DNA from: Rhodobacteraceae bacterium UBA3069
Lineage (GTDB): Bacteria > Pseudomonadota > Alphaproteobacteria > Rhodobacterales > Rhodobacteraceae
NCBI GenBank assembly: GCA_002366795.1
Contig: DFBX01000092.1
Coordinates: 3,580-67,579 of the forward strand
Length of the DNA: 64,000 nt
Reading direction: 5' to 3'
The position numbers and the translations under genes are program-made. Numbering within the stretch: position 1 is the first letter of the stretch; every line of letters starts with the position of its first letter. The notes under the pieces are model-generated. The model was not told where the DNA came from, searched no databases, and saw only the letters and a program-made list of their open reading frames with translations. Positions 34,686-44,001 of the stretch are shown piece by piece.

Positions 34686-35504
34686 TCAGGTCAATCGCGC
34701 CGCCGCAACCCACCAGCCCGTGCGCTGCAATTTATCCGCTGCCGCACTGGCCGCTGCCGCGTCGGAATAAAGCCCGAAGCAGGTCGCGCCCGATCCGGAC
34801 ATACGCGCCAGAAGGCAGGCATCGGTCGCCGTGATCGCTTGCAAGGCCTCGGCGATCACCGGTTCTGTGGCAATGGCCGGGGCCTCCAGATCGTTGCGCT
34901 GTTCGGCCAGCCATCCGGCCAGTTCCCCGGCATCGGCCCAATCGGGCAGCTCGGGCATGGGCGGATTTTCCTTATTGGCCAATCGGCGGAAAATTTCGGG
35001 CGTGGGCACGTCCACGCCGGGGTTGACCAGCACGGCCCAGACCGGCGGCATGCCGTCCAGCACTTTAACCTGCTCGCCAATTCCGCGCATCCGGGCAGCC
35101 CGCGCCGCCATGCAAACCGGCACATCCGCCCCAAGGCGCAGGCCCTGATCCTTGGGCCAGCTGCCCGTCAATTCGCCAATCGCCCGCAGGCAGGCCGCCG
35201 CGTCCGACGATCCGCCGCCAATCCCCGCAGCCGCGGGTAGGCGTTTTTCAAGGATCACATCGACCCCCTGCCCCATCATGCCAGCCGCACGCATCACCAA
35301 GTTGCGCCCGTCATCGGGCACCCCTTCTGCAAGCGGCCCGATCACGCGCAAGCGGCGGTGCGGGGCTAGGGAAACCGAAAGCGTGTCGCCCACATCGGCA
35401 AAAGCCACCAGCGAATCCAGCAGGTGATAGCCATCTTCGCGGCGGCCGGTGACATGCAGGGTCAGATTGATCTTGGCAGGCGCGAAGGCCTCAATTGCTT
35501 TCAT
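34686..35504 (-). CDS. ispE: 4-diphosphocytidyl-2-C-methyl-D-erythritol kinase
   Basis: GHMP kinase of the MEP isoprenoid pathway. The 272-residue protein has PAKINLTLHV at the N-terminus, the ATP loop LPAAAGIGGGSSDAAA, and the C-terminal MSGSGATCFG. The start at 35504 lies inside the end of the TPR gene (14-bp overlap), so translation is coupled. It is convergent with the polyprenyl synthase, another isoprenoid gene. Confidence 0.95.
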   Translation of the reverse strand: MKAIEAFAPAKINLTLHVTGRREDGYHLLDSLVAFADVGDTLSVSLAPHRRLRVIGPLAEGVPDDGRNLVMRAAGMMGQGVDVILEKRLPAAAGIGGGSSDAAACLRAIGELTGSWPKDQGLRLGADVPVCMAARAARMRGIGEQVKVLDGMPPVWAVLVNPGVDVPTPEIFRRLANKENPPMPELPDWADAGELAGWLAEQRNDLEAPAIATEPVIAEALQAITATDACLLARMSGSGATCFGLYSDAAAASAAADKLQRTGWWVAAARLT

Positions 35505-37227
35505 CGGTGACCTTGTCGACAACGTGCAGCGGCTCTGTCCCCTCGGCGGCCAGAACCACATCCAGACCCACGTCCAGCTTGGCGCGCAGCCGCTCCACGT
35601 CCACGTCGCCGCTGGCGTTTTCGTCATTCGCAAAGGACAGGGCGCGACGCCATTGGAACCGTGCCTCCATCTCGCGGCCCACAGCCCACAACGTATCGCC
35701 CAGATGGTCGTTGACCACCGGATCGACGGGCATCAGCTCGGCCGCGCGCTCCATATGCACGACCGCCTCTTCATAGCGGCCCAGCCGGTACAAGGCCCAG
35801 CCAAGCGAGTCGACAATATAACCCGAGCGCGGCTGTGCGGCGGCGGCGCGTTCGATCATCTCCAGCGCCTCGTCCAGCTTGGCACCCTTTTCAACCAGCG
35901 AATAGCCAAGGTAGTTCAGCACCTGCGGCTGATCGGGGCTCAGGTCCAGCGCCTTGCGAAAATCAGCCTCTGCGGCGTCCCATTCGTCCAGCCGTTCGTG
36001 GCTGATCGCACGAGCGTAATAGATGAACCATTCGGGCGCGCTGTCATCGCCGTAAAGGGCGATCGCGGCATCATAGGCCTCGACCGCGCCGGTGAAATCC
36101 TTTTGTTGCCGCTTCAGATCACCAAGAGAGGTGTGAACGATGGGCAGATCGCCATGGCTGCGCGTCAGCTGCTCCAACACTTCGGCCGCAGCCTCGATCC
36201 GGTCCGCCCGGCGCAGAGATTCTGCCCGCCCCAGTTCGGCCGCGTGAAACGCCGGGTCGCTTTGCGGCACCAGACGGTAGGTTTTCACGGCAAGATCATA
36301 GCGTTGCATATCGTCCAGCAGGCTCGCACTCAGCAGGATGGCATCCACATGGCCCGGGCGCAGATAGCTGGCGACGCGCGAATACAGCAGCGTGTAATCG
36401 TCCGACGCTTCGTTCGACAGCGCGGCGGCGACCGAATAGAACAGCTCGGCCACGCCGTCCTTGGGGCCCTGCACATGCGTGAAGGACAGACGCTCGCCCG
36501 CCGTTAGCGCATCATGCATCGCGCGCAATCCGGGGTCCAGTTCGCCGGCGAACAGGCTATTCATCAGGGCCAGCGCCTCGTCCTGACGGTCCATCTGCGA
36601 CAGGATCTCTACCCGTGCCATCACCCCGCGACGGGTCATCTGCAGGGGACCGGCCTTATCGTCGGCCAAGATTTGTTCGGCGCCTTCGAAATCCCCGACC
36701 GAGGCAAGAGCCAACGCCTTGTGATAGTTGGCAAAAGCAGCCAGACCGCGATCTTCACTGACAACATCGAAGGCGGCAAGCGCCTCTTTGACCTCGCCTT
36801 CGCCCATCAGGGCCCAGCCCTTCAACAGCCCGTCCACCAGCGGCCCGACGCCGCGATCTTCGTCAAGACGGGTCAAGATCGCCGCATAGTTGCTGTCCTG
36901 CGCTTCGCCCGCGACAAGCGCCATTTGGGCGACCTGGCTGGCCAGCCCGGCCTCTTCCATACGGCTGGCGACCAGCCCGGCATTGTCCAGATCACCCAGC
37001 GACAGATAGGCCAGCGTGGCGTTTTCCATCAGCGCGGGATTGGACGGATCACGCGCAAGCGCCATCGTGAAATAGCGCGAGGCGGCTTCGAAATCATGTT
37101 CGTATCCGGCCTGACGCGCCGCCAGATATGACCCGGCGAGCTGCTGTGCCTGAACCGGTTCGGGCAAGCCCGTGCCAATGCCCAGCCCGATGGCCAGAAC
37201 CGCCACTTTCCAATGCTTGATTGCCAC
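35491..37227 (-). CDS. Exported tetratricopeptide-repeat protein
   Basis: A 578-residue protein with a signal peptide (cleavage near VQAQQ) and about ten TPR units. Clear repeats appear as EHDFEAASRYFTMALARDPS near the start and LGRYEEAVVHMERAAELMPV near the end. It probably sits in the periplasm or is anchored there as an assembly scaffold. It begins with GTG at 37227 and is coupled to ispE. The function is unknown. Confidence 0.88.
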   Translation of the reverse strand: MAIKHWKVAVLAIGLGIGTGLPEPVQAQQLAGSYLAARQAGYEHDFEAASRYFTMALARDPSNPALMENATLAYLSLGDLDNAGLVASRMEEAGLASQVAQMALVAGEAQDSNYAAILTRLDEDRGVGPLVDGLLKGWALMGEGEVKEALAAFDVVSEDRGLAAFANYHKALALASVGDFEGAEQILADDKAGPLQMTRRGVMARVEILSQMDRQDEALALMNSLFAGELDPGLRAMHDALTAGERLSFTHVQGPKDGVAELFYSVAAALSNEASDDYTLLYSRVASYLRPGHVDAILLSASLLDDMQRYDLAVKTYRLVPQSDPAFHAAELGRAESLRRADRIEAAAEVLEQLTRSHGDLPIVHTSLGDLKRQQKDFTGAVEAYDAAIALYGDDSAPEWFIYYARAISHERLDEWDAAEADFRKALDLSPDQPQVLNYLGYSLVEKGAKLDEALEMIERAAAAQPRSGYIVDSLGWALYRLGRYEEAVVHMERAAELMPVDPVVNDHLGDTLWAVGREMEARFQWRRALSFANDENASGDVDVERLRAKLDVGLDVVLAAEGTEPLHVVDKVTDESN

Positions 37228-37291
37228 GAAGCCCTGCCTCTCTTTTCATGCGAAATCGGGCATTAGCCTAGCAACTCCTGCGTCAAACGCA

Positions 37292-37320
37292 ATGAGAGGC
37301 GGCAAAGCGCCGCCTCTCAT
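37292..37320. repeat. 12-bp perfect stem-loop between divergent genes
   Basis: ATGAGAGGCGGC (37292-37303) and GCCGCCTCTCAT (37309-37320) pair perfectly around AAAGC. It lies 64 bp upstream of the TPR gene and about 190 bp upstream of the LytTR gene. No U-tract follows on either strand. Confidence 0.75.
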
Positions 37321-37513
37321 CGAGAATGGTTTGATGATGCAAATCGCATTTGGCTAAATCGGGACCTCGAACCACTGGAAATCCTCATGGGATCACCAAG
37401 GGCAAACGCCCCACTCACGGCATTTACGTTAAGAAAGCATTTACCGTTCCTGCGAGTCACCCTTCGTGAATTCGTTGAAAATTTCGCGTTTCCATGCAAA
37501 ACTCACGTTCACG

Positions 37514-38377
37514 ATGCGTGAATTCGACATGACACTGGATTGGGAGCGCAAGCTGCTGATCGCCTTCGTGCTACTGAGTCTCGGAACGCTGCTGGGGCCA
37601 TTCGGTACGTATGACATCATGGGCATATGGGACAGGCTAACCTTTTGGTGCCTCGACATCATCGGTGCGGCCCTGCTGATGCATGTGATTGTCGGCACGA
37701 TCTACAACAGTTCCGTATTGATATCCGCGCCTCCGATGGTGCGTTTCATGGCGGGCGTGGCGATTGCCGCCGTGCCGACCTCTGCCTGGATCCGCTTCGT
37801 GTTTCTGTCGATGGTCGGGCCAAACGGCCCCGGCATTCATTTCCCGCGCCTGTGGGCCGAAGTTGTCGCTGTCTCTGCCGTGGTTCTGTGGATCGAATAC
37901 GACCTGCTGCCACGCGCGCGCCGCGCCCGTGGCAGCACCGGGCGGAAAGCGGCACCACTTTTTTCATCGCACCCCCACATACCGAACGCCCAAGTCACGC
38001 CACCCGAACCGGATGCAACGCCGACCCTTGCGCAGCTGTCGGACCAGGCCCCGCTGCTGGACCGCCTGCCAGACGAGGCGCGACCGGGCAAGTTGATCTC
38101 GATCTCGATGCAAGACCATTACGCCGCCATCACTATGACCACCGGCACTTTCCTGCTGTTGATGCGGCTGAGCGATGCGCTGCAATTACTGGGCGAAATA
38201 CCGGGGGCACAAATTCACCGATCGCATTGGGCCGCCGCCGAATTTGCCAAAGAGCTGACACGCAAAGGCCGCCGCATGCGATTGCAACTGACAGACGGGC
38301 GGAGCCTGCCGGTCAGTGCCTCTTACCTGAAGGTGGCAAAAAAATTGGTCGGCGCAGCGCCAAAAACGGTGCCATAA
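37514..38377 (+). CDS. Membrane-anchored LytTR-type DNA-binding protein
   Basis: A 287-residue protein with four predicted helices in the first half (starting at KLLIAFVLLSLGTLLGPFGTY) and a C-terminal LytTR DNA-binding domain (ISISMQDHYAAITMTTGTFL through IHRSHWAA). This layout is a one-component regulator that senses something at the membrane. I chose the ATG at 37514 because related proteins share a REF motif at the start; an ATG at 37529 is possible. CGTGAATTCG occurs at 37465-37474 and 37517-37526. Confidence 0.85.
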   Translation: MREFDMTLDWERKLLIAFVLLSLGTLLGPFGTYDIMGIWDRLTFWCLDIIGAALLMHVIVGTIYNSSVLISAPPMVRFMAGVAIAAVPTSAWIRFVFLSMVGPNGPGIHFPRLWAEVVAVSAVVLWIEYDLLPRARRARGSTGRKAAPLFSSHPHIPNAQVTPPEPDATPTLAQLSDQAPLLDRLPDEARPGKLISISMQDHYAAITMTTGTFLLLMRLSDALQLLGEIPGAQIHRSHWAAAEFAKELTRKGRRMRLQLTDGRSLPVSASYLKVAKKLVGAAPKTVP

Positions 38378-38406
38378 AAAAGGGCGACCCGCAGGCCGCC
38401 CGTTTT
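38376..38406. terminator. Bidirectional terminator
   Basis: GGGCG (38382-38386) with CGCCC (38397-38401), extended inward by CC/GG, between AAAAAA on the left and GTTTT on the right. It separates the convergent LytTR and ETF-QO genes. Confidence 0.75.
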
Positions 38407-38427
38407 CCGATCCACGCGATCGCATGA

Positions 38428-40071
38428 TCACATATTGGGATAGTTCGGCCCGTCGCCCCCCTGCGGCGTGGTCCAGTTGATGTTCTGACTGGGATCCTTG
38501 ATATCGCAGGTCTTGCAGTGAACGCAGTTCTGGAAGTTGATGACGAATTGTTGCTCGCCGTCCTTTTCCAGGAATTCATACACGCCCGCCGGACAATAAC
38601 GCGCCGACGGTCCCGCGTATTTGGCAAGGTTCACCGAAACCGGGATGCTTTCGTCCTTCAGTTTCAGATGGCAGGGCTGGCTTTCCTCGTGGTTGGTCAT
38701 GCTGAACGAGACGTTGGTCAGCCGGTCGAAACTGATCTTGCCATCGGGCTTGGGATATTCGATCGGCTTGTGCTTCGACGCTTCCTCGGTCGCGGCGGCG
38801 TCGTTCTTGCCATGTTTCAGCGTGCCCAGCAGGCTGAAGCCCAGCGTATTGGTCCACATATCGAACCCGCCAAGCGCCAACGACGCAGTCAGACCGAACT
38901 TTGACCACAAGGGTTTTACGTTACGAACTTTTTTCAAGTCTTTGCCAATGGCGCCCTTGCGCACTTCGTCCTCGTAGGCGGTCAGCTCGTCGCCCATCCG
39001 GCCGCCCTGGATCGCCTCATATGCGGCTTCGGCCGCGGCCTTGCCGGACAACATGGCATTGTGGTTACCCTTGATGCGCGGCACGTTGACCATGCCAACC
39101 GAGCAGCCCAGCATCGCCGCGCCGGGCACGACCATCTTGGGCATCGATTGATATCCGCCTTCGGAAATCGCGCGCGCGCCGTACGCCACGCGTTTGCCGC
39201 CTTCCAGCAGTTCCGCCACCATCGGATGATGCTTGAAACGCTGGAATTCCATGTAGGGGAACAGATAGGGGTTCTTATAGTTCAGGTGAACCACGAAACC
39301 CACGTAAACCTGATTATTTTCAAGGTGATAGATGAACGATCCACCGCCCGCGTTCGATCCAAGCGGCCAGCCCATCGTGTGGGTCACGGTGCCTTCCTTG
39401 TGCTTGGCGGGATCGATCTCCCAGATCTCTTTCATGCCAAGGCCGAACTTCTGCGGATCGTGGCCCTTGGAAAGGTCGTATTTCTCGATCAGCTCTTTCG
39501 ACAGCGAACCGCGAACGCCTTCGGACAGGAACACGTACCTGCCGTGCAGTTCCATCCCCGGCTCGCTGTTCGGGCCAAGCGATCCGTCAGGCTCCAGCCC
39601 GAACACGCCCGCCACGACGCCCTTCACGCGGTCGCCGTCATAGATCAGTTCGGAACAGGCCATGCCGGGGAAAATCTCGACCCCCAGTTCCTCGGCCTGT
39701 TCGGCCATCCAGCGGCAGACATTGCCCATCGACACGATATAATTGCCGTGGTTGTTCATCAGCGGCGGCATGGGGAAGTTCGGCACGCGAATGCCGCCGA
39801 CCTCGCCCAGCATGTAGAAATTGTCCTCTTTCACGGGGACATTCAACGGCGCGCCTTTTTCCTTCCAGTCGGGGATCAGCGCGTCCAGCCCACAGGGGTC
39901 CAGCACGGCACCCGACAGGATATGCGCGCCCACTTCGGAGCCCTTCTCCAGCACCACGACGTTCAGGTCGGCATCCAGCTGTTTCAGCCGGATCGCAGCC
40001 GAAAGCCCCGCAGGCCCCGCGCCCACGATGACCACGTCATATTCCATTGCTTCCCGTTCGATCTCGCTCAT
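38428..40071 (-). CDS. etfD: Electron transfer flavoprotein-ubiquinone oxidoreductase
   Basis: Passes electrons from reduced ETF (fatty-acid, amino-acid and choline dehydrogenases) to ubiquinone at the inner membrane. The 547-residue protein has the FAD motif VVIVGAGPAGLSAA near residue 12. The C-terminal ferredoxin-like domain carries four [4Fe-4S] cysteines: one in YCPAG and three in NCVHCKTCD. GGAGGAG lies eight bases before the ATG at 40071; the longer upstream frame is rejected. Confidence 0.96.
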   Translation of the reverse strand: MSEIEREAMEYDVVIVGAGPAGLSAAIRLKQLDADLNVVVLEKGSEVGAHILSGAVLDPCGLDALIPDWKEKGAPLNVPVKEDNFYMLGEVGGIRVPNFPMPPLMNNHGNYIVSMGNVCRWMAEQAEELGVEIFPGMACSELIYDGDRVKGVVAGVFGLEPDGSLGPNSEPGMELHGRYVFLSEGVRGSLSKELIEKYDLSKGHDPQKFGLGMKEIWEIDPAKHKEGTVTHTMGWPLGSNAGGGSFIYHLENNQVYVGFVVHLNYKNPYLFPYMEFQRFKHHPMVAELLEGGKRVAYGARAISEGGYQSMPKMVVPGAAMLGCSVGMVNVPRIKGNHNAMLSGKAAAEAAYEAIQGGRMGDELTAYEDEVRKGAIGKDLKKVRNVKPLWSKFGLTASLALGGFDMWTNTLGFSLLGTLKHGKNDAAATEEASKHKPIEYPKPDGKISFDRLTNVSFSMTNHEESQPCHLKLKDESIPVSVNLAKYAGPSARYCPAGVYEFLEKDGEQQFVINFQNCVHCKTCDIKDPSQNINWTTPQGGDGPNYPNM

Positions 40072-40386
40072 ATTGCTGGCTCCTCCGGTTGGCCAACAGG
40101 GCATGGCCCCGCGCACGCGTAACATTATTTCGCAGATGGTTACCGCGCCGCAGCATTGCACGTCAATCACAACACGGCGTCATTTATCGGTTCTTATTCT
40201 GACAGGCAGCCTCATATTCCGCAAAGCGGGATAGCAAAGGTGGCACCCCTTTGCCGCCTGCTGCGGTTTCACTTGCATTGCCCCTGTCCTTTGGGTCAGG
40301 TATTCGAAACCCTGAAGCACCGCAGGGGGGACGGGACAGCCCGTGCAGCCCCCTGACTTACTTGTGGATAGTGACCGGATACACCT
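40072..40386. other. Intergenic region between etfD and greA (315 bp)
   Basis: This gap between divergent genes holds the two promoters. I see no credible coding frame or RNA gene. On the minus strand a TTGACG (complement of 40158-40163) is a weak -35 candidate for etfD. The greA side carries the stem-loop listed separately. Confidence 0.6.
40323..40355 (+). repeat. Stem-loop just upstream of greA
   Basis: CAGGGGG (40323-40329) pairs with CCCCCTG (40349-40355), and inside it ACGGG (40331-40335) pairs with CCCGT (40340-40344) around ACAG. It ends 31 bp before greA, so it may lie in its 5' leader. Confidence 0.6.
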
Positions 40387-40857
40387 ATGGAAAAGATCCC
40401 GATGACGCGCGCGGGCCATACCGCTGCAGAAAACGAGCTAAAGCTGCTCAAGACTGTCGAAAGACCAGCTATCATTCAGGCCATCGCCGAGGCGCGCGAA
40501 CTGGGCGACCTGAAGGAAAACGCCGAGTATCACTCTGCGCGTGAAAAACAGGGCTTTATCGAAGGTCGCATCAAAGAGTTGGAGGGCATCGTGTCCTTGG
40601 CCGAGGTGATCGACCCGACCACGCTGAACGGCGCGATCAAGTTTGGCGCGACCGTTACGTTGGTGGACGAAGACACCGAGGAAGAAAAGACCTGGCAGAT
40701 CGTGGGCGAGCATGAAGCCAACATCGAAAAGGGTCTTTTGAACATCAAGTCGCCCATCGCCCGCGCCCTCATCGGCAAGGAAGAAGGCGACAGCGTCGAG
40801 GTTCGCACCCCCGGCGGTGAGAAATACTACGAAGTCGTCAAGATCGCTTATATCTGA
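40387..40857 (+). CDS. greA: Transcription elongation factor GreA
   Basis: Rescues backtracked RNA polymerase by stimulating transcript cleavage. The 156-residue protein has the N-terminal coiled coil with the acidic tip ARELGDLKENAEYHSAREKQ (Asp and Glu at the loop) and the C-terminal FKBP-like domain ending SPIARALIGKEEGDSVEV. No strong Shine-Dalgarno sequence precedes the start. The next gene begins 16 bp downstream. Confidence 0.96.
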   Translation: MEKIPMTRAGHTAAENELKLLKTVERPAIIQAIAEARELGDLKENAEYHSAREKQGFIEGRIKELEGIVSLAEVIDPTTLNGAIKFGATVTLVDEDTEEEKTWQIVGEHEANIEKGLLNIKSPIARALIGKEEGDSVEVRTPGGEKYYEVVKIAYI

Positions 40858-40873
40858 CCGGAGCAAACGCCCG

Positions 40874-42016
40874 ATGTCCGCCGATATGCCTGTTCTGCCC
40901 AAAGCGACCCTGCCCAAGCCTGGGCAGCCCCAAGCTGTGCGCGCCGAAACCGCCGCGCAGGCGCGGACCACGACCCAGGCCAATCCCAAGCGGCCCACGG
41001 GTGCGGCGACGGCAACTGTGCGCCCGTCGACGCCCATGGGTGTCTACGACCGCCCGTCCGAGCCAAAGATCACCGCGATTGAAATCGTGGCGCTGGCGCT
41101 TTCAGCGGTGTGGTTCATCGGCGTGATCGTGTTCTTTGCGCTGGTCGATCTGGGCCCCGCCCCAGAGGGAACGGGCGGCATTCGTTTTGTCATGACCATG
41201 TTGGCCGTCTTCATGCCGGTCGCCATGATCTGGGTCGCCGCACTGGCCGCCCGCGCGTCCCGCGTGATGCGCGAGGAAAGCCAGCGGCTTCAGGCGGCGA
41301 TTGACGCGATCCGCCAAGCCTATGTCGCGCAGCAACAGGGCCGGTCGCTGGCGTCAGAGCCTTCGGTCACCCGCAAGCTGGATGAAATCGCCGCCGCCGC
41401 GCGAAAAACCGAAACCGCGCTGGCCACCTTTACGTCATCGCGCGAGCGGGACGAGGCGCAGCGCCCTGCGGCCCTGCCTGCCGCCGCTGGACAAGACGAT
41501 CAGGCCGACCTGCCCCTTGGCACCCGTTCCGAGGACATGACCCCGCCCCTATCGCGGCCGGATTTCATCCGCGCGCTGCATTTCCCGGAAACCGAACATG
41601 ACGAGGAGGGCTTCTCAGCCCTTCGCAAGGCGCTGCGCGACCGCAATGCCTCGCAACTGGTGCAGGCCAGCCAGGACGTGCTGACGCTGCTGTCGCAGGA
41701 CGGTATCTACATGGACGATTTGCGCCCCGACCTTGCGCGCCCGGAAATCTGGCGCCGCTTCGCTGCCGGGGAACGTGGCCGCGTCGTCGCGTCGCTTGGT
41801 GGTGTGCGTGATCGCTCTAGTCTGGCACTTGCGGCGGGCCGCATGAAGGAAGACCCGATTTTCCGCGATGCGGCGCACCATTTCCTGCGCCGTTTCGACA
41901 AGGCTTTTGTCCAGTTCGAGAAAGAGGCAAGCGATGCCGAAATCTCTGATCTCGCGCATACCCGCACATCGCGCGCCTTCATGTTGCTGGGCCGCGTCGC
42001 AGGGATGTTCGACTGA
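40874..42016 (+). CDS. Conserved two-helix membrane protein, unknown function
   Basis: A 380-residue protein. It has a Pro/Ala/Thr-rich N-terminus (about 1-60) and two membrane helices (IVALALSAVWFIGVIVFFAL and FVMTMLAVFMPVAMIWVAAL). A helical, probably coiled-coil region follows (RVMREESQRLQAAIDAIRQA). A C-terminal domain ends with repeated helices and SRAFMLLGRVAGMFD. The pattern is familiar from uncharacterised Rhodobacteraceae proteins. It is close behind greA. Confidence 0.8.
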   Translation: MSADMPVLPKATLPKPGQPQAVRAETAAQARTTTQANPKRPTGAATATVRPSTPMGVYDRPSEPKITAIEIVALALSAVWFIGVIVFFALVDLGPAPEGTGGIRFVMTMLAVFMPVAMIWVAALAARASRVMREESQRLQAAIDAIRQAYVAQQQGRSLASEPSVTRKLDEIAAAARKTETALATFTSSRERDEAQRPAALPAAAGQDDQADLPLGTRSEDMTPPLSRPDFIRALHFPETEHDEEGFSALRKALRDRNASQLVQASQDVLTLLSQDGIYMDDLRPDLARPEIWRRFAAGERGRVVASLGGVRDRSSLALAAGRMKEDPIFRDAAHHFLRRFDKAFVQFEKEASDAEISDLAHTRTSRAFMLLGRVAGMFD

Positions 42017-42089
42017 CCCACCCCACCTTGCTTGCCCTTGCCGCGCCAAGACGCTAGCTCTGGGCGCAGCACAAGTGCGAGAGACCCCC

Positions 42090-42815
42090 ATGTCCAGCCC
42101 ATCCACCCGCAAAGCCCTTCGTATGGGCCTTAAAGACGGCGCGCCCTTCGCGGTGGTGATCATACCCTTTGGCCTGCTGTTCGGCGTCGTCGCAACCGAG
42201 GCGGGGCTGAACGTGATCGAGGCGCTGTCTTTTTCCGTTGTCGTCATCGCGGGCGCGGCGCAGTTCACCGCCGTGCAGCTTTTGTCGGAACATGCGCCGA
42301 CATGGGTGGTGCTGGCATCCGCACTTGCGGTTAACCTGAGGATGGCGATGTATTCGGCCTCTCTTACGCCGCATCTGGGGGGCGCACCGCTGTGGAAACG
42401 GGCGATCATCGCCTATTTCCTGGTGGATCAGACCTATGCCTGTGCGTCGATGGCTTACACGAAGAACCCCGGTTGGGGGTTGCCGGAAAAACTGTCCTAT
42501 TTCTTTGGCGCTTTGGCCCCTGTCTGCCCGCTTTGGTACGTGGCGACCGTGGCCGGGGCGCTGGTGGGCACATCCATCCCTGACGGGCTGGCGCTGGATT
42601 TCGCCGTGCCGATCACCTTTCTGGCCATCATCGCGCCGATGCTGACCACGGGGGCGCATCGCGCTGCCGCACTGGTGTCGGTCGCCCTGGCGCTTGGCTT
42701 TGCATGGCTGCCTTATAACTTGGGCCTGCTGGTCGCCGCCGTGGCAGGTATGGCCACCGGCGCCGAGGTCGAGCGCCGCTTTGCCCTTGCCCCGTTCGAA
42801 AGGGTGCCGGAATGA
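42090..42815 (+). CDS. azlC: AzlC family branched-chain amino acid exporter subunit
   Basis: Large subunit of an AzlCD-type permease exporting branched-chain amino acids or analogues. The 241-residue protein has multiple helices and the family patterns GAPFAVVIIPFGLLFGVVA and AGAAQFTAVQLL near the N-terminus, then LAVNLRMAMYSASL. The start at 42090 removes a long upstream frame overlapping the previous gene. It overlaps azlD by four bases. Confidence 0.93.
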   Translation: MSSPSTRKALRMGLKDGAPFAVVIIPFGLLFGVVATEAGLNVIEALSFSVVVIAGAAQFTAVQLLSEHAPTWVVLASALAVNLRMAMYSASLTPHLGGAPLWKRAIIAYFLVDQTYACASMAYTKNPGWGLPEKLSYFFGALAPVCPLWYVATVAGALVGTSIPDGLALDFAVPITFLAIIAPMLTTGAHRAAALVSVALALGFAWLPYNLGLLVAAVAGMATGAEVERRFALAPFERVPE

Positions 42816-43147
42816 ACCTGCCCATCGACAAAACCGCGCTTTGGACCGTTATCATCTTTCTGGGGCTGGGCAGCTTCGGGCTACGCTTCGTGTTCCTTGG
42901 CCTGATCGGCAACCGCACCATGCCGGAATGGGTGCTGCGGCACCTGCGCTATACTGCCGTGGCCGTGCTGCCCGCGCTGGTGGCGCCGCTGACGCTGTGG
43001 CCCTCGGCCACGGATGGTCAGCCCGACCCCGCGCGGCTGACTGCGGCGGCGGTGACGCTGGCAATCGGGTATTTCACCCGCAATGTGCTGGCCGCCATCG
43101 GCGCCGGTGCGATCACGCTTTACGTCATGCTCTGGCTGCTGGGTTAG
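42812..43147 (+). CDS. azlD: AzlD family transporter small subunit
   Basis: A 111-residue membrane protein with about four helices, partner of AzlC. LGLGSFGLRFVFLGLIG at the start and the RHLRYTAVAVLPALVAP segment are family-like. The ATGA overlap with azlC supports co-translation. Confidence 0.92.
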   Translation: MNLPIDKTALWTVIIFLGLGSFGLRFVFLGLIGNRTMPEWVLRHLRYTAVAVLPALVAPLTLWPSATDGQPDPARLTAAAVTLAIGYFTRNVLAAIGAGAITLYVMLWLLG

Positions 43148-43152
43148 GCACA

Positions 43153-43181
43153 AAAAAGGCCCGCGCAGGCAGCCCCTTTTT
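43153..43181. terminator. Weak bidirectional terminator candidate
   Basis: AAAAAGG (43153-43159) pairs with CCTTTTT (43175-43181) around a 15-nt GC-rich loop, between convergent azlD and the lipoprotein gene. The stem is mostly A-T, so the call is tentative. Confidence 0.4.
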
Positions 43182-43200
43182 CGTGCGCATAAAGGCTCGA

Positions 43201-43908
43201 TCAGTTGGCCTTGGCTTTGCCCTTGCCAGCGGCGGCTGCTTGCGCCTCCTCGGTGGTGCCGTTCCGGCGCCGCTCGTGCAGGGTTTCCGCGACGCGCTCG
43301 GGCTCGTAGGCTTCAAGCGCCTTGGACTTGTCGTCACTGTCATATTCGAACAGTTCGCGCGTGCTGACACCCGGCACGGCCTTGAACTGCTCCATCAGGT
43401 TTTTCGGGAACATGGTGGTGCGGATTTGGCCGGGCAGGTTTGCGCGGCTAAGAACGGTCGAGGTCGAATTGGTACACATCGCCGCCCGCACGTCACCGTA
43501 GCTTAGCACATCCTGTAACACGGATTCGGCTGTTTCGCGGGGCACCTCAAGGCGCTGGACCACCACGTGATAGGTCTCGCGCGCGTGGAAACGGGTGTAG
43601 CCGTCAACCATGCGCGGGCTGGCACCGTACAGCACATCGCCCTGTTCGATGATCGCATCATTCTTGCGGAAAGTACCCGCTGGGTCAAAGATCACCCTCT
43701 GGCTGCCGTTAACCATCAGCGCGCTATGCGCGCCCTCGTCGGTCGAATTTGAAATCGCGGTGAACAACGTCAGCGCCGGCGCGTCGTTATGGCGATAGGT
43801 CGCCGCCTGCACTGTCCCGAGGCTGGAGGGCGGAATATCGCTTTGATTATAGCCGCAGGCCGAAACCGACAGGGTGGCCAGGATCAATAGGGTCAAACGA
43901 AGCAGCAT
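43201..43908 (-). CDS. Predicted lipoprotein, unknown function
   Basis: A 235-residue envelope protein with a signal sequence ending in the lipobox SVSAC (Cys18). The mature part is soluble with a central YHVVVQRLEVPRET segment and a basic Ala/Lys-rich tail (AAAAGKGKAKAN). The family is not recognised. It is preceded on the same strand by the cox subunit IV gene, 93 bp away. Confidence 0.75.
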   Translation of the reverse strand: MLLRLTLLILATLSVSACGYNQSDIPPSSLGTVQAATYRHNDAPALTLFTAISNSTDEGAHSALMVNGSQRVIFDPAGTFRKNDAIIEQGDVLYGASPRMVDGYTRFHARETYHVVVQRLEVPRETAESVLQDVLSYGDVRAAMCTNSTSTVLSRANLPGQIRTTMFPKNLMEQFKAVPGVSTRELFEYDSDDKSKALEAYEPERVAETLHERRRNGTTEEAQAAAAGKGKAKAN

Positions 43909-44001
43909 AGGTGGAATCCCCGCTGAAAAACCTGCACAAAAAACAGTTGCGCCTGCCCCGGTCTGTTCAGAATCGGGACGGGCGCATAAAATCCGAATGG
44001 A

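Noticed and set aside
40360..40375. TGTGGATAG near greA resembling a DnaA box
   Set aside because: A single imperfect copy with no cluster, no dnaA/dnaN/gidA genes and no AT-rich region, so there is no evidence of an origin.
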